Shown piece by piece: positions 10,468 through 18,899 of a DNA stretch of 64,000 nucleotides; position 1 is the stretch's first letter, and every line of letters begins with the position of its first letter. The notes under the pieces are model-generated. The model was not told the origin of the DNA and ran no database searches. It saw only the letters and a program-made list of their open reading frames with translations. This stretch comes from an uncultured Pseudomonadales bacterium. GTDB taxonomy: Bacteria > Pseudomonadota > Gammaproteobacteria > Pseudomonadales > UBA7434. Where the stretch lies: NCBI GenBank assembly GCA_943788835.1, contig CALSRU010000002.1:1-64000 (forward strand). The letters are read 5' to 3'. Made by a program: the position numbers and the translations under genes.

Positions 10468-10899
10468 AAATCGACTAATCACTGTGTGTTGTTTTGCACA
10501 TTCCTAAAACATTTGGCAGAAGCAATACTTACACCACTCATGGGCGCTCGATGTGCTCATGGCATAACAATGCAGACTGCGTCCCATTGCGTGCGCCGAT
10601 GGGATTTTACAAGATCCGACCGGCTTATCACATCAGTAATTTTGAACTGTCAATACGTGCGGCGGTAGCTTTTATTTGACCAAGCAAGACTTCACGAGGA
10701 TTTGCCATCGCCTTGACCGCTCTTCTCTTGCGGTTTGCTCTGCGCTTGGCTGCACAGCGGCCTATATCGGTTATACTCGACAAAAGACTACAGTTTTGCA
10801 AAACAGATGCACGGTCCACATCGCCAGTATGTGCGTAAAGATTGGCAGACATGCTTGCGTAGGGTTAGGCTCAACTGCCATTTAATAGAACGAGAATTT
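10468..10899. other. Divergent intergenic region with a 12-bp palindrome
   Basis: About 430 bp separating the glucosidase (leftward) from the DUF1456 gene (rightward). Short open frames overlap here on both strands but none resembles a protein. The perfect palindrome GTTTTGCAAAAC lies at 10793-10804, shortly after a TATACT that could be a -10 element (10772-10777). Confidence 0.5.
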
Positions 10900-11358
10900 A
10901 TGCTCAACAATGACGTATTGAGGCGCCTTCGCTATATATTGGATCTTAATGATTCAACGATGATCGCTATATTTGGCCAAGCTAACCTTCAAATCACTAG
11001 AGAGCAAGTTAGCGCCTGGCTCAAGCGTGATGATGATCCCGATTTTGTAAAGTGCAATGACCGGCAGCTAGCCACTTTTCTAAATGGCTTAATTAATTAC
11101 AAGCGCGGCAAAAAGGAAGGCGAGCAACCTGAGCCCGAAAAAACGCTTAGTAACAATATTATTTTAAGAAAATTGAAAATTGCCTTTGATATAAAAAGCG
11201 ACGATATGATTGACATTCTTGCCCTCGCCGACCTTCGATTAAGTAAACATGAGCTAAGTGCCTTTTTCAGAAAACCGGCGCACAAACATTATCGCGAATG
11301 CAAAGATCAAGTATTGCGTAATTTTTTGCACGGCTTGCAAGCGCAGCATCGCCCCTAA
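10900..11358 (+). CDS. DUF1456 family protein (YehS-like)
   Basis: A small cytoplasmic protein of 152 residues made of two similar halves. Each half starts with a helix of the type NDVLRRLRYILDLNDSTMIAIF or NNIILRKLKIAFDIKSDDMI, continues through an SAWLKRDDDPDF or SAFFRKPAHKHYRECKD turn, and ends FLNGLI or FLHGL. This internal duplication is the signature of DUF1456 (YehS in Escherichia coli). The function is unknown in the family. ATG 10900 is taken as start because it gives the usual length; upstream in-frame sequence to 10735 does not look like protein. It stands alone before the proteorhodopsin promoter region. Confidence 0.85.
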   Translation: MLNNDVLRRLRYILDLNDSTMIAIFGQANLQITREQVSAWLKRDDDPDFVKCNDRQLATFLNGLINYKRGKKEGEQPEPEKTLSNNIILRKLKIAFDIKSDDMIDILALADLRLSKHELSAFFRKPAHKHYRECKDQVLRNFLHGLQAQHRP

Positions 11359-11744
11359 TCAGCAATTACTTCAAAGCTTGCTCGTTGTAAGCATTCCAAT
11401 CTAAATTGGAATCACGCTCAGTGATTACACTTAGCCTTAATTGGCAATTGATCCAATTATTCATACCGCAATCAAGAAATTCGTTTAAATGGCTCAGGCA
11501 TCCCTCCAAACTGTTTAAAAATCAAACGAATTGCAGTGTAAAATTGGTTAATCTTACCTATTACTTTATCTCGTCAAAAACACTGAGCTACAATTAAAGC
11601 TCTCAAGAGTGTTGGTTTTTTCATTTGAGCCATGTCGTCATCTTCAGAGTATATAAAGAGAGTTTTATTAATCGCCGAGTATCAGTGTGTATTCGTCCTC
11701 ATTGAAACCTCGGTATAAGAAAAAATAACTTTTTGGAGATCTAT
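11359..11744. promoter_or_regulatory. Proteorhodopsin upstream region with CCAAT/ATTGG inverted repeats
   Basis: A 386-bp AT-rich leader. ATTCCAAT-ctaa-ATTGGAAT is a perfect 8-bp inverted repeat at 11393-11412, and TAATTGG-N8-CCAATTA a perfect 7-bp inverted repeat at 11438-11459. A possible promoter is TTGAGC (11625-11630) with TATATA (11650-11655), spacing 19. A GGAG ribosome-binding site (11735-11738) lies 6 bp before the ATG. Confidence 0.45.
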
Positions 11745-12440
11745 ATGCAATTTTTAGCAGACGGAGACTTTGTAGGAGTCTCATTTTGGATTGTGTCGGT
11801 GGCGATGATCGCATCAACAGTATTCTTTCTCTATGAAGGAATGAATGTTAAGCGAGAATGGCGACTTTCCTTATTAATCGCTGGTTTAGTAACACTGGTT
11901 GCAGGTGTTCATTATGCGTATATGCGCGATTACTGGGTGATTGAGCAAGCCACCCCTATCGTTTATCGCTATATTGATTGGCTGATTACCGTACCTCTAT
12001 TGATGATCGAGTTTTACATTATCTTAAAAGCGGTCGGCGCATCGGTTAGTAGTGGCTCATTCATGAGACTGCTCGGCGGCACACTGGTTATGCTAATATT
12101 TGGCTACCTAGGTGAAGCTGGCGTAATGAACAGCACTATCGCCTTCTGGTTAGGCATGGTTGGTTGGGCTATTATCATCTACGAAATTTTTGCAGGTGAA
12201 GCTTCAAAAGCAGCAGCGGCCAACGAAAGTGTCAAGTCAGCATTCAACTACATGAGGCTAATTGTTCTTGTAGGCTGGGCGATTTATCCGGTTGGCTACG
12301 TCATGGGCTACATGATGGGCGGTGTCGATGAAGGCTCACTCAATCTTGTATACAACCTAGCCGATTTCGTGAATAAGATTCTCTTTGGTCTTATCATCTG
12401 GAATTTAGCTTATAACGATTCTGCCGAAGGCAAGCATTAA
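11745..12440 (+). CDS. Proteorhodopsin, green-type light-driven proton pump
   Basis: A seven-helix retinal protein of 231 residues in the inner membrane that exports protons in the light. Numbered from ATG 11745, the helix-C motif gives Asp78 (counter-ion), Thr82 and Glu89 (proton donor) in RYIDWLITVPLLMIEF, the DTE pattern of proton pumps. Leu86 sits at the spectral-tuning position, predicting green absorption. His56 (GVHYAYMRDYW) matches the conserved His that modulates the counter-ion, and Lys211 (LADFVNKILFG) is the retinal Schiff-base Lys. Unlike many relatives it lacks an obvious cleavable signal. The RBS GGAG fixes the start in preference to the TTG at 11733. No blh or carotenoid genes are in the window, so retinal must come from elsewhere. 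Confidence 0.97.
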   Translation: MQFLADGDFVGVSFWIVSVAMIASTVFFLYEGMNVKREWRLSLLIAGLVTLVAGVHYAYMRDYWVIEQATPIVYRYIDWLITVPLLMIEFYIILKAVGASVSSGSFMRLLGGTLVMLIFGYLGEAGVMNSTIAFWLGMVGWAIIIYEIFAGEASKAAAANESVKSAFNYMRLIVLVGWAIYPVGYVMGYMMGGVDEGSLNLVYNLADFVNKILFGLIIWNLAYNDSAEGKH

Positions 12441-12461
12441 AGTTGTAAGTTCACTCGTTAC

Positions 12462-12493
12462 AAAAAAAGCCCCGCTTATGCGGGGCTTTTTTT
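12462..12493. terminator. Bidirectional rho-independent terminator
   Basis: GCCCCGC (12469-12475), loop TTAT, GCGGGGC (12480-12486), flanked by seven A and seven T. It ends proteorhodopsin transcripts 22 bp after the stop and can also stop leftward transcripts from the TonB-dependent receptor. Confidence 0.95.
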
Positions 12494-12549
12494 GTACTTT
12501 TGAAAGAGCACTTAATAAGAACCTTAAATCATACGAGCCTGTGAGTAGC

Positions 12550-14538
12550 TCAAAAAATCAGGCGGAAACCGATCTCAACAGATCTCCCCGGAGCTGGCGC
12601 AACAGACTTTATAAAAGAAGTATGCGCACGTTGCTCATCGTTAGTGAGGTTCTTGCCAAGCACGAAGCCGATCAGTGAAGTTGTTGCAGACAGTGGTTGC
12701 GTAAACTCTGCATAAGCACCCAGATCGTTATACGCATCTGTAGCAAATTCAAAATCAGCTGTGTCTTGCTGCTGTTTAACGCGCAAATAATCTAACGAAG
12801 CACTAAATCGCCCCCAACTAGTTTCAAGCCCCAGGCCATAACGAGCCGGCGGTATGCGAGGCAAATTCTGGTTGCCACTGACATCCAACTCGGCATCAAC
12901 AAAATCGTATAGCGCTTTTAACTGCACGACATTCTCCGCATCTTTTATGAGATTAACGGCCACTTCCGCATCAGCCCCAACAAATGTTGCATCTTGTTGT
13001 TGGTAGATAAAAACCGGCAAATCATCTAATTGATTACCATTAGCCTGCTGATAAATAAAATTGGAGAATTCAGTTTGGTAGGCGGTAACCGCGGCAGACC
13101 AGCGATCATTTTGGTACTGCAATGTAGCTGAAACATTGATGGCTGATTCATTTTTTAATGTAGCATCGCCTATCTCATAACTGTTGGTGGTTAAATGCGG
13201 CCCATCAGAATAGAGCTCTTCTGCCACCGGTGCGCGCGAAGAGTAGTCAACAATAGCATTGAGCTGCCAATTGGAATCGAAAGGTATAACAGCACCCAGC
13301 GACCCACTCACGTTTGAAAAGTCTTTGCTCACAGAGGCGCTAGGACTGTGCCGCACTTCGCCAACCCGCAGACCTGCCTCAACGTTCACAGCATTAATAC
13401 TGCGCTCGCCCAACCAAAAAATGCCGCTTTCTGCCGTATCAACCGGCTGAATAAATGCCTCCTCGCCCAACGCAGAAAAGTCTCGCTGACTGTGCTGCAA
13501 ACCTAGCACATGGGTCCAATCGCCGGTTTCAATCATGAACTCCGCACGGGCTTCCCACGCCTTATTAGAAAAACGTGTAGCCACCTCGCCATCTGGCTCA
13601 ATTTCTTGATGCTCATAATCATTTACGCCAAGCCTGAGGTTAATACTACTAATTACATCGGATATTTTATCTAGACCCAGCTCAAAATCGGTTCGCGTTT
13701 GCGCCAACTCTAAGGTGGGTGTTGCACCACCCTCAGCATGCCCCGGCAAACCATAGTCAGCATCAGTATCGCTTACAGAGATACCCACAAAACCCCAGTC
13801 TTTGATATAGCTTGCACCGATTGCTCCCGACTCAAAGGTAAACCCACTGCCCAGTAGAGTACCGCTTATATGCTCTTCACCAGGCTCTAATGCACGCAAT
13901 TCCGCCGATTCGGCGAAGCCCGGAATGTCGTAATTGTTAGCGTCTTTACGCGTACCATCAACATGCCAGGCAACATTGCCTTCGCTACCATTGAGTTTTA
14001 GCGAGGTTGTATTGCCATCTGAGTTCGAATTGTGGCGTGTTTCAAAACCACCTGACAATGACTGATCGGATAAATAATGAGGAATGCGCCCGGTGTGAAC
14101 GTCTACCACGCCACCAATGGCGCCTGAACCATAGAGTAAAATGCCGGCGCCCTTGAGCACCTCAATCCGCTCAGCAATAAAGGGCTCAACACTCACCGCA
14201 TGGTCACCACTAGTGACCGAAACATCCAGTGTATCGATACGATCTTCCATTATTTTTACCCGAGGCCCGCCCAGCCCATGGATAACCGGCCGGCCTACGG
14301 CACTACCAAAAGACGCAGAGTGAATACCCGGCTGCTTTGATAAAGTAGCGCCTATATTAGTTGACAGCTTGCGCTCTAATTCTCCGCCTTCTAAAACATC
14401 AACGGCTTGCGACAAACCTTCACCCGACAAAGGGTGAGCCACAACAATAACGTCTTCAATCATTTCTTCAGCTATGGCAGTAGTTGCAGTAGTGAATAGG
14501 CAGGCAGCCCAAACAACTTTTATTAATAAAGTATGCAT
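12550..14538 (-). CDS. TonB-dependent receptor, ZnuD-like
   Basis: An outer-membrane TonB-gated receptor of 662 residues. Signal peptide, TonB box region (IEDVIVVAHPLSG), plug with GRPVIHGLGGPRVKIMEDRI, SGDHAVSVEPFIAERIEVLK and LYGSGAIGGVVDVHTGRIP, then a 22-strand-type barrel ending in a C-terminal aromatic (IGFRLIF). The plug text closely resembles the ZnuD/TdfJ group of zinc receptors, but there is no obvious His-rich extracellular loop, so zinc is likely, not proven. The start has a GGAG 7 bp upstream. It lies 69 bp downstream of a His/Cys-rich small exported protein, with which it probably forms an operon. Confidence 0.88.
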   Translation of the reverse strand: MHTLLIKVVWAACLFTTATTAIAEEMIEDVIVVAHPLSGEGLSQAVDVLEGGELERKLSTNIGATLSKQPGIHSASFGSAVGRPVIHGLGGPRVKIMEDRIDTLDVSVTSGDHAVSVEPFIAERIEVLKGAGILLYGSGAIGGVVDVHTGRIPHYLSDQSLSGGFETRHNSNSDGNTTSLKLNGSEGNVAWHVDGTRKDANNYDIPGFAESAELRALEPGEEHISGTLLGSGFTFESGAIGASYIKDWGFVGISVSDTDADYGLPGHAEGGATPTLELAQTRTDFELGLDKISDVISSINLRLGVNDYEHQEIEPDGEVATRFSNKAWEARAEFMIETGDWTHVLGLQHSQRDFSALGEEAFIQPVDTAESGIFWLGERSINAVNVEAGLRVGEVRHSPSASVSKDFSNVSGSLGAVIPFDSNWQLNAIVDYSSRAPVAEELYSDGPHLTTNSYEIGDATLKNESAINVSATLQYQNDRWSAAVTAYQTEFSNFIYQQANGNQLDDLPVFIYQQQDATFVGADAEVAVNLIKDAENVVQLKALYDFVDAELDVSGNQNLPRIPPARYGLGLETSWGRFSASLDYLRVKQQQDTADFEFATDAYNDLGAYAEFTQPLSATTSLIGFVLGKNLTNDEQRAHTSFIKSVAPAPGRSVEIGFRLIF

Positions 14539-14582
14539 AGATTTCTCCTAACGAGTGGATGGTTTACCGGTGTTGGCAAACC

Positions 14583-14601
14583 TAGCTATAACGTAGCTAT
14601 A
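14583..14601. repeat. Direct repeat TAGCTATA, 11-bp period
   Basis: Two identical 8-bp elements (14583-14590 and 14594-14601) separated by ACG lie in the gap between the small His/Cys-rich gene and the receptor. Each contains the palindrome TAGCTA and the period is close to one DNA turn, so they could be an operator or part of an mRNA hairpin. No Zur-type consensus was recognised. Confidence 0.5.
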
Positions 14602-14607
14602 GATTTG

Positions 14608-14910
14608 TTAGGATTGTGGCGGCGCGCGCGTTAAGTACCCTTGCGCTGGGTTTGATTGCACACAGCATAGGTGCGGAACAGGATAAATATGGTGATGAAT
14701 GCCCTGGTAGGAGCTAATAGATAACTGATTGACAGGCGACGCCTGGTATTGCTCATGAATGCAAACAATACATACTGCATCGGCATGGCTATCGGTATCA
14801 CTGTGTAAATGGTTCGATGCTAGCAGCTGCCCGCTGATGAAAAAAAACATCACGGTCAACAGGCTCAGGCTAAAAAACTTGGAGCCTAATGACTTTTGCA
14901 TAATTTGCAT
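14608..14910 (-). CDS. Small exported His/Cys-rich protein (DUF2946-like)
   Basis: A 100-residue protein with an N-terminal hydrophobic signal (FFSLSLLTVMFFFISGQLLA), then a short domain rich in potential metal ligands: HLHSDTDSHADAVCIVCIHE, a central HHH (GIHHHIY) and a C-terminal HLCCVQ. The CxxC plus His spacing recalls DUF2946-type proteins found near metal-related TonB receptors. Its location immediately upstream of a ZnuD-like receptor suggests a periplasmic or membrane metal-binding role. An in-frame ATG at 14901 is an alternative start. Function is inferred from context only. Confidence 0.6.
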   Translation of the reverse strand: MQIMQKSLGSKFFSLSLLTVMFFFISGQLLASNHLHSDTDSHADAVCIVCIHEQYQASPVNQLSISSYQGIHHHIYPVPHLCCVQSNPAQGYLTRAPPQS

Positions 14911-15091
14911 TAAGTGAAATACTCAGACATTAGTTATCCGATCCGATCCATGGCAAGTTTTTTTGCGCAGCTGATCTACCTAGTTTACCCAGTCTACTTC
15001 TTCAAATGCCACCTTAGATGGCGACTGTCCGACAACAGAAACACTGTAAACCCGATTTCAACTGCAGCCTATCGGCTGCATGAGCCGATAT

Positions 15092-17710
15092 TTATAAGAT
15101 CTCTATCGTTAATTGCTCTAATGGCCAATGACCATCAATAGCAACTACTCGCTTGTTGCCCAATTTTAACAGCGTTTTTTGCCCAGCTACAAATTTAACC
15201 GACAAGGGCTTGCCAATGGCGCTATTCCAAGCACCACGGCCAATAGTTATTGTCTCGCCAAGCTCATAATCGCGAATTTTAAGCCTAGCATCGCCACTAA
15301 GCACAAACGCATCCTGGCCGTATCCACCAAACAACTCTACCGATTTGACCCGCGAGCTTGCGCCGGAGTTTAAGGTATCGTCGCCATAGAACCCATAGAC
15401 CTCTGCGTGGCGACGAGTAACGTTATGGGCTGAGAGCTCATCGGCACTCATCGTGCCGAATAAAAGTTTAGGTGACTTCTCAAACCAAACGACGGAAAGA
15501 TCAGGTGTGCTTACTGCATTCCCACGCATTAATGCCTTAACTTTTGCCAGAGATGCGTGACCAACCTCAATACCAAATTTCAAACCGATCCAATTGCCCT
15601 CTTGCATATGAATACCGCCATACAAACGCGACATACCCGCTTCTTCAGCGGCCAGCGATAAATAAGCCCAAGATAATTCGGTGAATTCATTACCATTGGA
15701 GGGATCGCCATCAAAGCCATCGTCCAGATCAAAACGTGAGTTGAATGAATGCGATTGATAACCGAAATAATTAGATGCAAACGTTTCCTTTAGCACTGTA
15801 CTTGCAGCGTAGCTAAAAGAAGAATGGCCCGAGGGGATGTCGGGAAAAGGCGGTGTAAAGTTTCGGCGGAGCTGGTAGGGAAACCAAACATCGCGATCAT
15901 CGGTTCCAGCCAACACTTCCCCTCGAAATGAAGGAACCTTACTACCAAAGAACAATTGGTTGATTACAGTGAATGGCCGAACGCTGTCAAAATGAAACTT
16001 CGAATCCCATGATGCAATACCAGCATCAAAAACAGCTTGACTCAAACTCATGGTGATAGTCAGCGCCGTTTTCAAATCAGTATCGGCTTGCTCAATAAGG
16101 TCAATAGATGTATCCAGCCACCAGCCTGGAGGGTACTGCGTATTATCGCCTAGTTCCCAGTATTCAGACTGCGCTCGCTGAATGTCTCCACCTTCAACGC
16201 CGTCAACCATTGTTGCCGCAAACTGTGTAACTTGAATCGTTTCTGCAACAAATTTTTCATCCAGCTCGCCGTTTGCATTGTAAGGTGTCAAAATACTTGC
16301 GGGCCTTAAATAATTCCCGTTTGGCAATACAAAAGGAATCACATTGCCCCAATGAGAAGTAAGCGGAGTTTGCGTTCCCCCATCATTTATTCCAGGGAAG
16401 ATGCCCCATTCGCTTAATGACTGCCACGCACCCGTAAGTTTAATGTCGCCACTGGCAACCGCTGGGTTCACAACCATTGTTTCGGGCGATACAACGGCTA
16501 GTACACCATTGGCATCCCAAGTGGCACCCACAGACTGAGCTGCTGCTACCGGATCAAATTCTGGAAATGTATACTTCGGGTACAGTACCCCGTCGTCATC
16601 GGTGTATTCGGTTTGATTATAAAAATTGATTTTATTCCTTTGCTCTCGCACAGGCCGCGGCAGCGCCCAAGGAGTGGGCTCAAATATAACCTGCGAGTCG
16701 GCATAATCATTAGCTACCTGCGAACCGTCAGAAAAAGCAAAGGCCAGCAGCTGCTCAGCTAATTCGTTGGCTTCCGCTCTGACACTGGCTAACTGCGCTG
16801 CTGCATTTTCATCGATAAGACGGCTCGCGGCTTTTTCCGCCGACCTATTTAACAAGGCATCGGCCTGTTCAGTCATTTCTGCTCTTAATACCTCAGCATC
16901 TTCTCCGGTATCAATTTCTAGATACTTTTGCCTAAGCATAGTGGTATCGCCCGCAGCAAATTCGTAAAAAACGTCGTAGGCTGCGCTTGCCATTGCATAT
17001 TCTTGCAAGGTTGCTCGGGTGTTTCCTTTTGGATAGTCATCCACAAGATCTGCATTGACCAGCCAACCCAGAGCTTGCTTATCAAAAGCAGCCCAAGCGC
17101 TATACAGCGCCGTATTCATGTAGGCTGTGAATCGACCCGATATAGTAGGCCCACGCTCAGATCGCTTAATCAACTCCAAAGCCAGAGCGTTCCAATCACG
17201 GACCACAGTCGCGTCGATAACGGGATTGACTTGGATACTGACGGTGTCGGTGACTTTTGTGTACTCTTTGTTCTTTTTATACTTAACGACTAAGTTAAAT
17301 ACCAGTGTTTGTGGGCTAGTTACCTGTGGTGCAATAAACGATACCTTGCGGCGGTTTAGTTTCTTCAGTTCTACAGGCTCACCAGAAACCTGCTTCCAAC
17401 TAATGGATTTTTTACCTCCTCCCTTGACAGTCCCTTTGAGCTTAACGGCTTTGCCCGCCAAAACAGACTGATCATTTCCTGCACAAACAACAGGTAACGG
17501 TTTATCAAATGAAGTTGAACCTTTGCTGCTTTTTTTAGATTGAGCCGCTTTCCTAGCGGCACTGCCTTTAATTTCATCGCATCGAGAATCAATTTCGGTA
17601 ACTACCACATCACCCTGCTTGTGTTCGTTTAACGAACCTTTATTGGCAAACGCATGGTTTGAACTAACGAAAACAAACAGGCAGGTAAAACAGGTGACTA
17701 GTACCTTCAT
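15092..17710 (-). CDS. Vanadium-dependent haloperoxidase-like protein (PAP2 superfamily) with PKD-like N-terminus
   Basis: A secreted protein of 872 residues. Signal peptide (1-22), a low-complexity Lys/Ser region, a PKD/Ig-like domain (about 70-162: VVCAGNDQSVLAGKAVKLKG to DTVSIQVNP), then an all-helical catalytic domain. The vanadate-pocket residues are in order and spacing: Lys571 and Arg578 (SKFHFDSVRPF), Ser627-Gly628-His629 (IPSGHSSFS), Arg695 and His701 (SRLYGGIHMQEGN). The last 130 residues include FYGDDTLNSGASSRVKSVEL and FGGYGQDAF, resembling a calcium-binding or RTX-like fold. It could oxidise halides or act as an acid phosphatase; the pocket cannot distinguish these. GGAGAG precedes the ATG. 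Neighbours give no clue to substrate. Confidence 0.83.
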   Translation of the reverse strand: MKVLVTCFTCLFVFVSSNHAFANKGSLNEHKQGDVVVTEIDSRCDEIKGSAARKAAQSKKSSKGSTSFDKPLPVVCAGNDQSVLAGKAVKLKGTVKGGGKKSISWKQVSGEPVELKKLNRRKVSFIAPQVTSPQTLVFNLVVKYKKNKEYTKVTDTVSIQVNPVIDATVVRDWNALALELIKRSERGPTISGRFTAYMNTALYSAWAAFDKQALGWLVNADLVDDYPKGNTRATLQEYAMASAAYDVFYEFAAGDTTMLRQKYLEIDTGEDAEVLRAEMTEQADALLNRSAEKAASRLIDENAAAQLASVRAEANELAEQLLAFAFSDGSQVANDYADSQVIFEPTPWALPRPVREQRNKINFYNQTEYTDDDGVLYPKYTFPEFDPVAAAQSVGATWDANGVLAVVSPETMVVNPAVASGDIKLTGAWQSLSEWGIFPGINDGGTQTPLTSHWGNVIPFVLPNGNYLRPASILTPYNANGELDEKFVAETIQVTQFAATMVDGVEGGDIQRAQSEYWELGDNTQYPPGWWLDTSIDLIEQADTDLKTALTITMSLSQAVFDAGIASWDSKFHFDSVRPFTVINQLFFGSKVPSFRGEVLAGTDDRDVWFPYQLRRNFTPPFPDIPSGHSSFSYAASTVLKETFASNYFGYQSHSFNSRFDLDDGFDGDPSNGNEFTELSWAYLSLAAEEAGMSRLYGGIHMQEGNWIGLKFGIEVGHASLAKVKALMRGNAVSTPDLSVVWFEKSPKLLFGTMSADELSAHNVTRRHAEVYGFYGDDTLNSGASSRVKSVELFGGYGQDAFVLSGDARLKIRDYELGETITIGRGAWNSAIGKPLSVKFVAGQKTLLKLGNKRVVAIDGHWPLEQLTIEIL

Positions 17711-17984
17711 GATCTCTCCAGGATGATTTTTGAATTAATATGCGCCGGCTTCTAACGAGCTAGCTACAGTTGGATTGAGTGTATGCGTTGACAACAACTA
17801 ACGGAAGGTGGGAGCGGCAAAAGTATTGAAAAATGCCGTATTCATTTTTATGAAAGTTATTATTATTTAATCAGGATGAATAAATATCACACCGAAGTAG
17901 TATATAAAAGACACAATATAGCTATTTTTTAAACGATATTTCTTGGGCGGGCAGAGGAAAAGTGTACTGCCTACCAATGGGTAA

Positions 17985-18854
17985 TTAAGGCTTTCCCGCA
18001 TGCGCTGCGGCAACGCGTGCATACTCAATTTTTCCGGAAGGTGACCGCGCAGCCTCTAACGGATCGGCCGAGCATGCGGTCGCGGCAAACAAGGTTTTAC
18101 CGTCATCGCCACCCAACATACAGGCAAAACACAGCTGGCTGGTTTGCACGCGCTCAACAATGGCTCCACCCTCTGCTACTAGTAGTACCTCAGGAGCAAC
18201 CGCGTTAGCCAGCCACACCCGGTTATTCTCATCCAAACAAATACCATCGGGAAAGACACCGTCTAGCGATGCCCACACGCGACGATGGGTGAGCGTCTTA
18301 TCGGCCGCAATGGTGAAGGCGGTTAGGCAATTGCCGAGCGTTTCGGCAACAATTAGCGTTGATCCGTCAGCTGTAATGACACTGCCATTAGGAAACTGCA
18401 GGTCTCGGGCCGCCAAGTGGACCGAGCCATCTGCATCAACGCGCACCAAATTGGCTGTTGGATGATTCAGCAGCGCACTAGGGCCTTGTGTTCTTAACTT
18501 GGTATCTAAATCAAAACCAAAGTTACCCACCCAGGCACTACCTTGCCCATCAACGACCATATCGTTGCACAAATACGCGGTGAGTTCGCTAATATCGGCA
18601 TGAAGCGCAAGTCCAGCTGGGTCTAAACGCTTGACGGCGCGCTCGCGCATGGCCACTACCAGCAAGCGGCCATCGGGCAACCAACCCAGCCCTGAAGGCT
18701 GATCGTCTAATTGCAGCTCCGTGCGCAGGTTGCCGCTAGCATCGACGGAATGAACCGCTTGGCCATAAAAATCACTAAACCATAAGCGCCCTTCATGCCA
18801 TCGAAGACCCTCACCAAAATAAATACCTTCTATGAGAGTGTTCGTAGCTATCAC
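17985..18854 (-). CDS. SMP-30/gluconolactonase family protein
   Basis: A six-bladed beta-propeller lactonase of 289 residues, probably cytoplasmic, that opens sugar or other lactones using a divalent metal. Metal-ligand positions are visible as Glu in IYFGEGLRWHEGRLWFSDF, Asn in LQFPNGSVITADGSTLIVAE and Asp in GVFPDGICLDENNRVWLANA. The start codon is GTG. It follows the methylmalonate-semialdehyde dehydrogenase gene on the same strand with a 45-bp gap, so the two may be cotranscribed; a joint role in catabolism of a polyol such as inositol or of another carbon source is possible but not shown. The true lactone is unknown. Confidence 0.85.
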   Translation of the reverse strand: MIATNTLIEGIYFGEGLRWHEGRLWFSDFYGQAVHSVDASGNLRTELQLDDQPSGLGWLPDGRLLVVAMRERAVKRLDPAGLALHADISELTAYLCNDMVVDGQGSAWVGNFGFDLDTKLRTQGPSALLNHPTANLVRVDADGSVHLAARDLQFPNGSVITADGSTLIVAETLGNCLTAFTIAADKTLTHRRVWASLDGVFPDGICLDENNRVWLANAVAPEVLLVAEGGAIVERVQTSQLCFACMLGGDDGKTLFAATACSADPLEAARSPSGKIEYARVAAAHAGKP

Positions 18855-18899
18855 GATCTCACAATACCCCGCACTGCACGCCGACGATCTACAACCTAA

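Noticed and set aside
10628-10885. Overlapping short open frames in the glucosidase-DUF1456 gap
   Set aside because: Unusual composition, no RBS, mutual overlap on both strands, and overlap with likely promoter sequence.
12478-12678. Short plus-strand frame after proteorhodopsin
   Set aside because: It starts inside the terminator and overlaps the 3' end of the TonB-dependent receptor.
14539-14607. Zur box ahead of the ZnuD-like receptor
   Set aside because: I looked for the GTTATAATATAAC-type palindrome and found only the TAGCTATA direct repeat.
14914-15141. 75-residue plus-strand frame
   Set aside because: No RBS, and it overlaps the 3' end of the haloperoxidase-like gene; no protein-like pattern.
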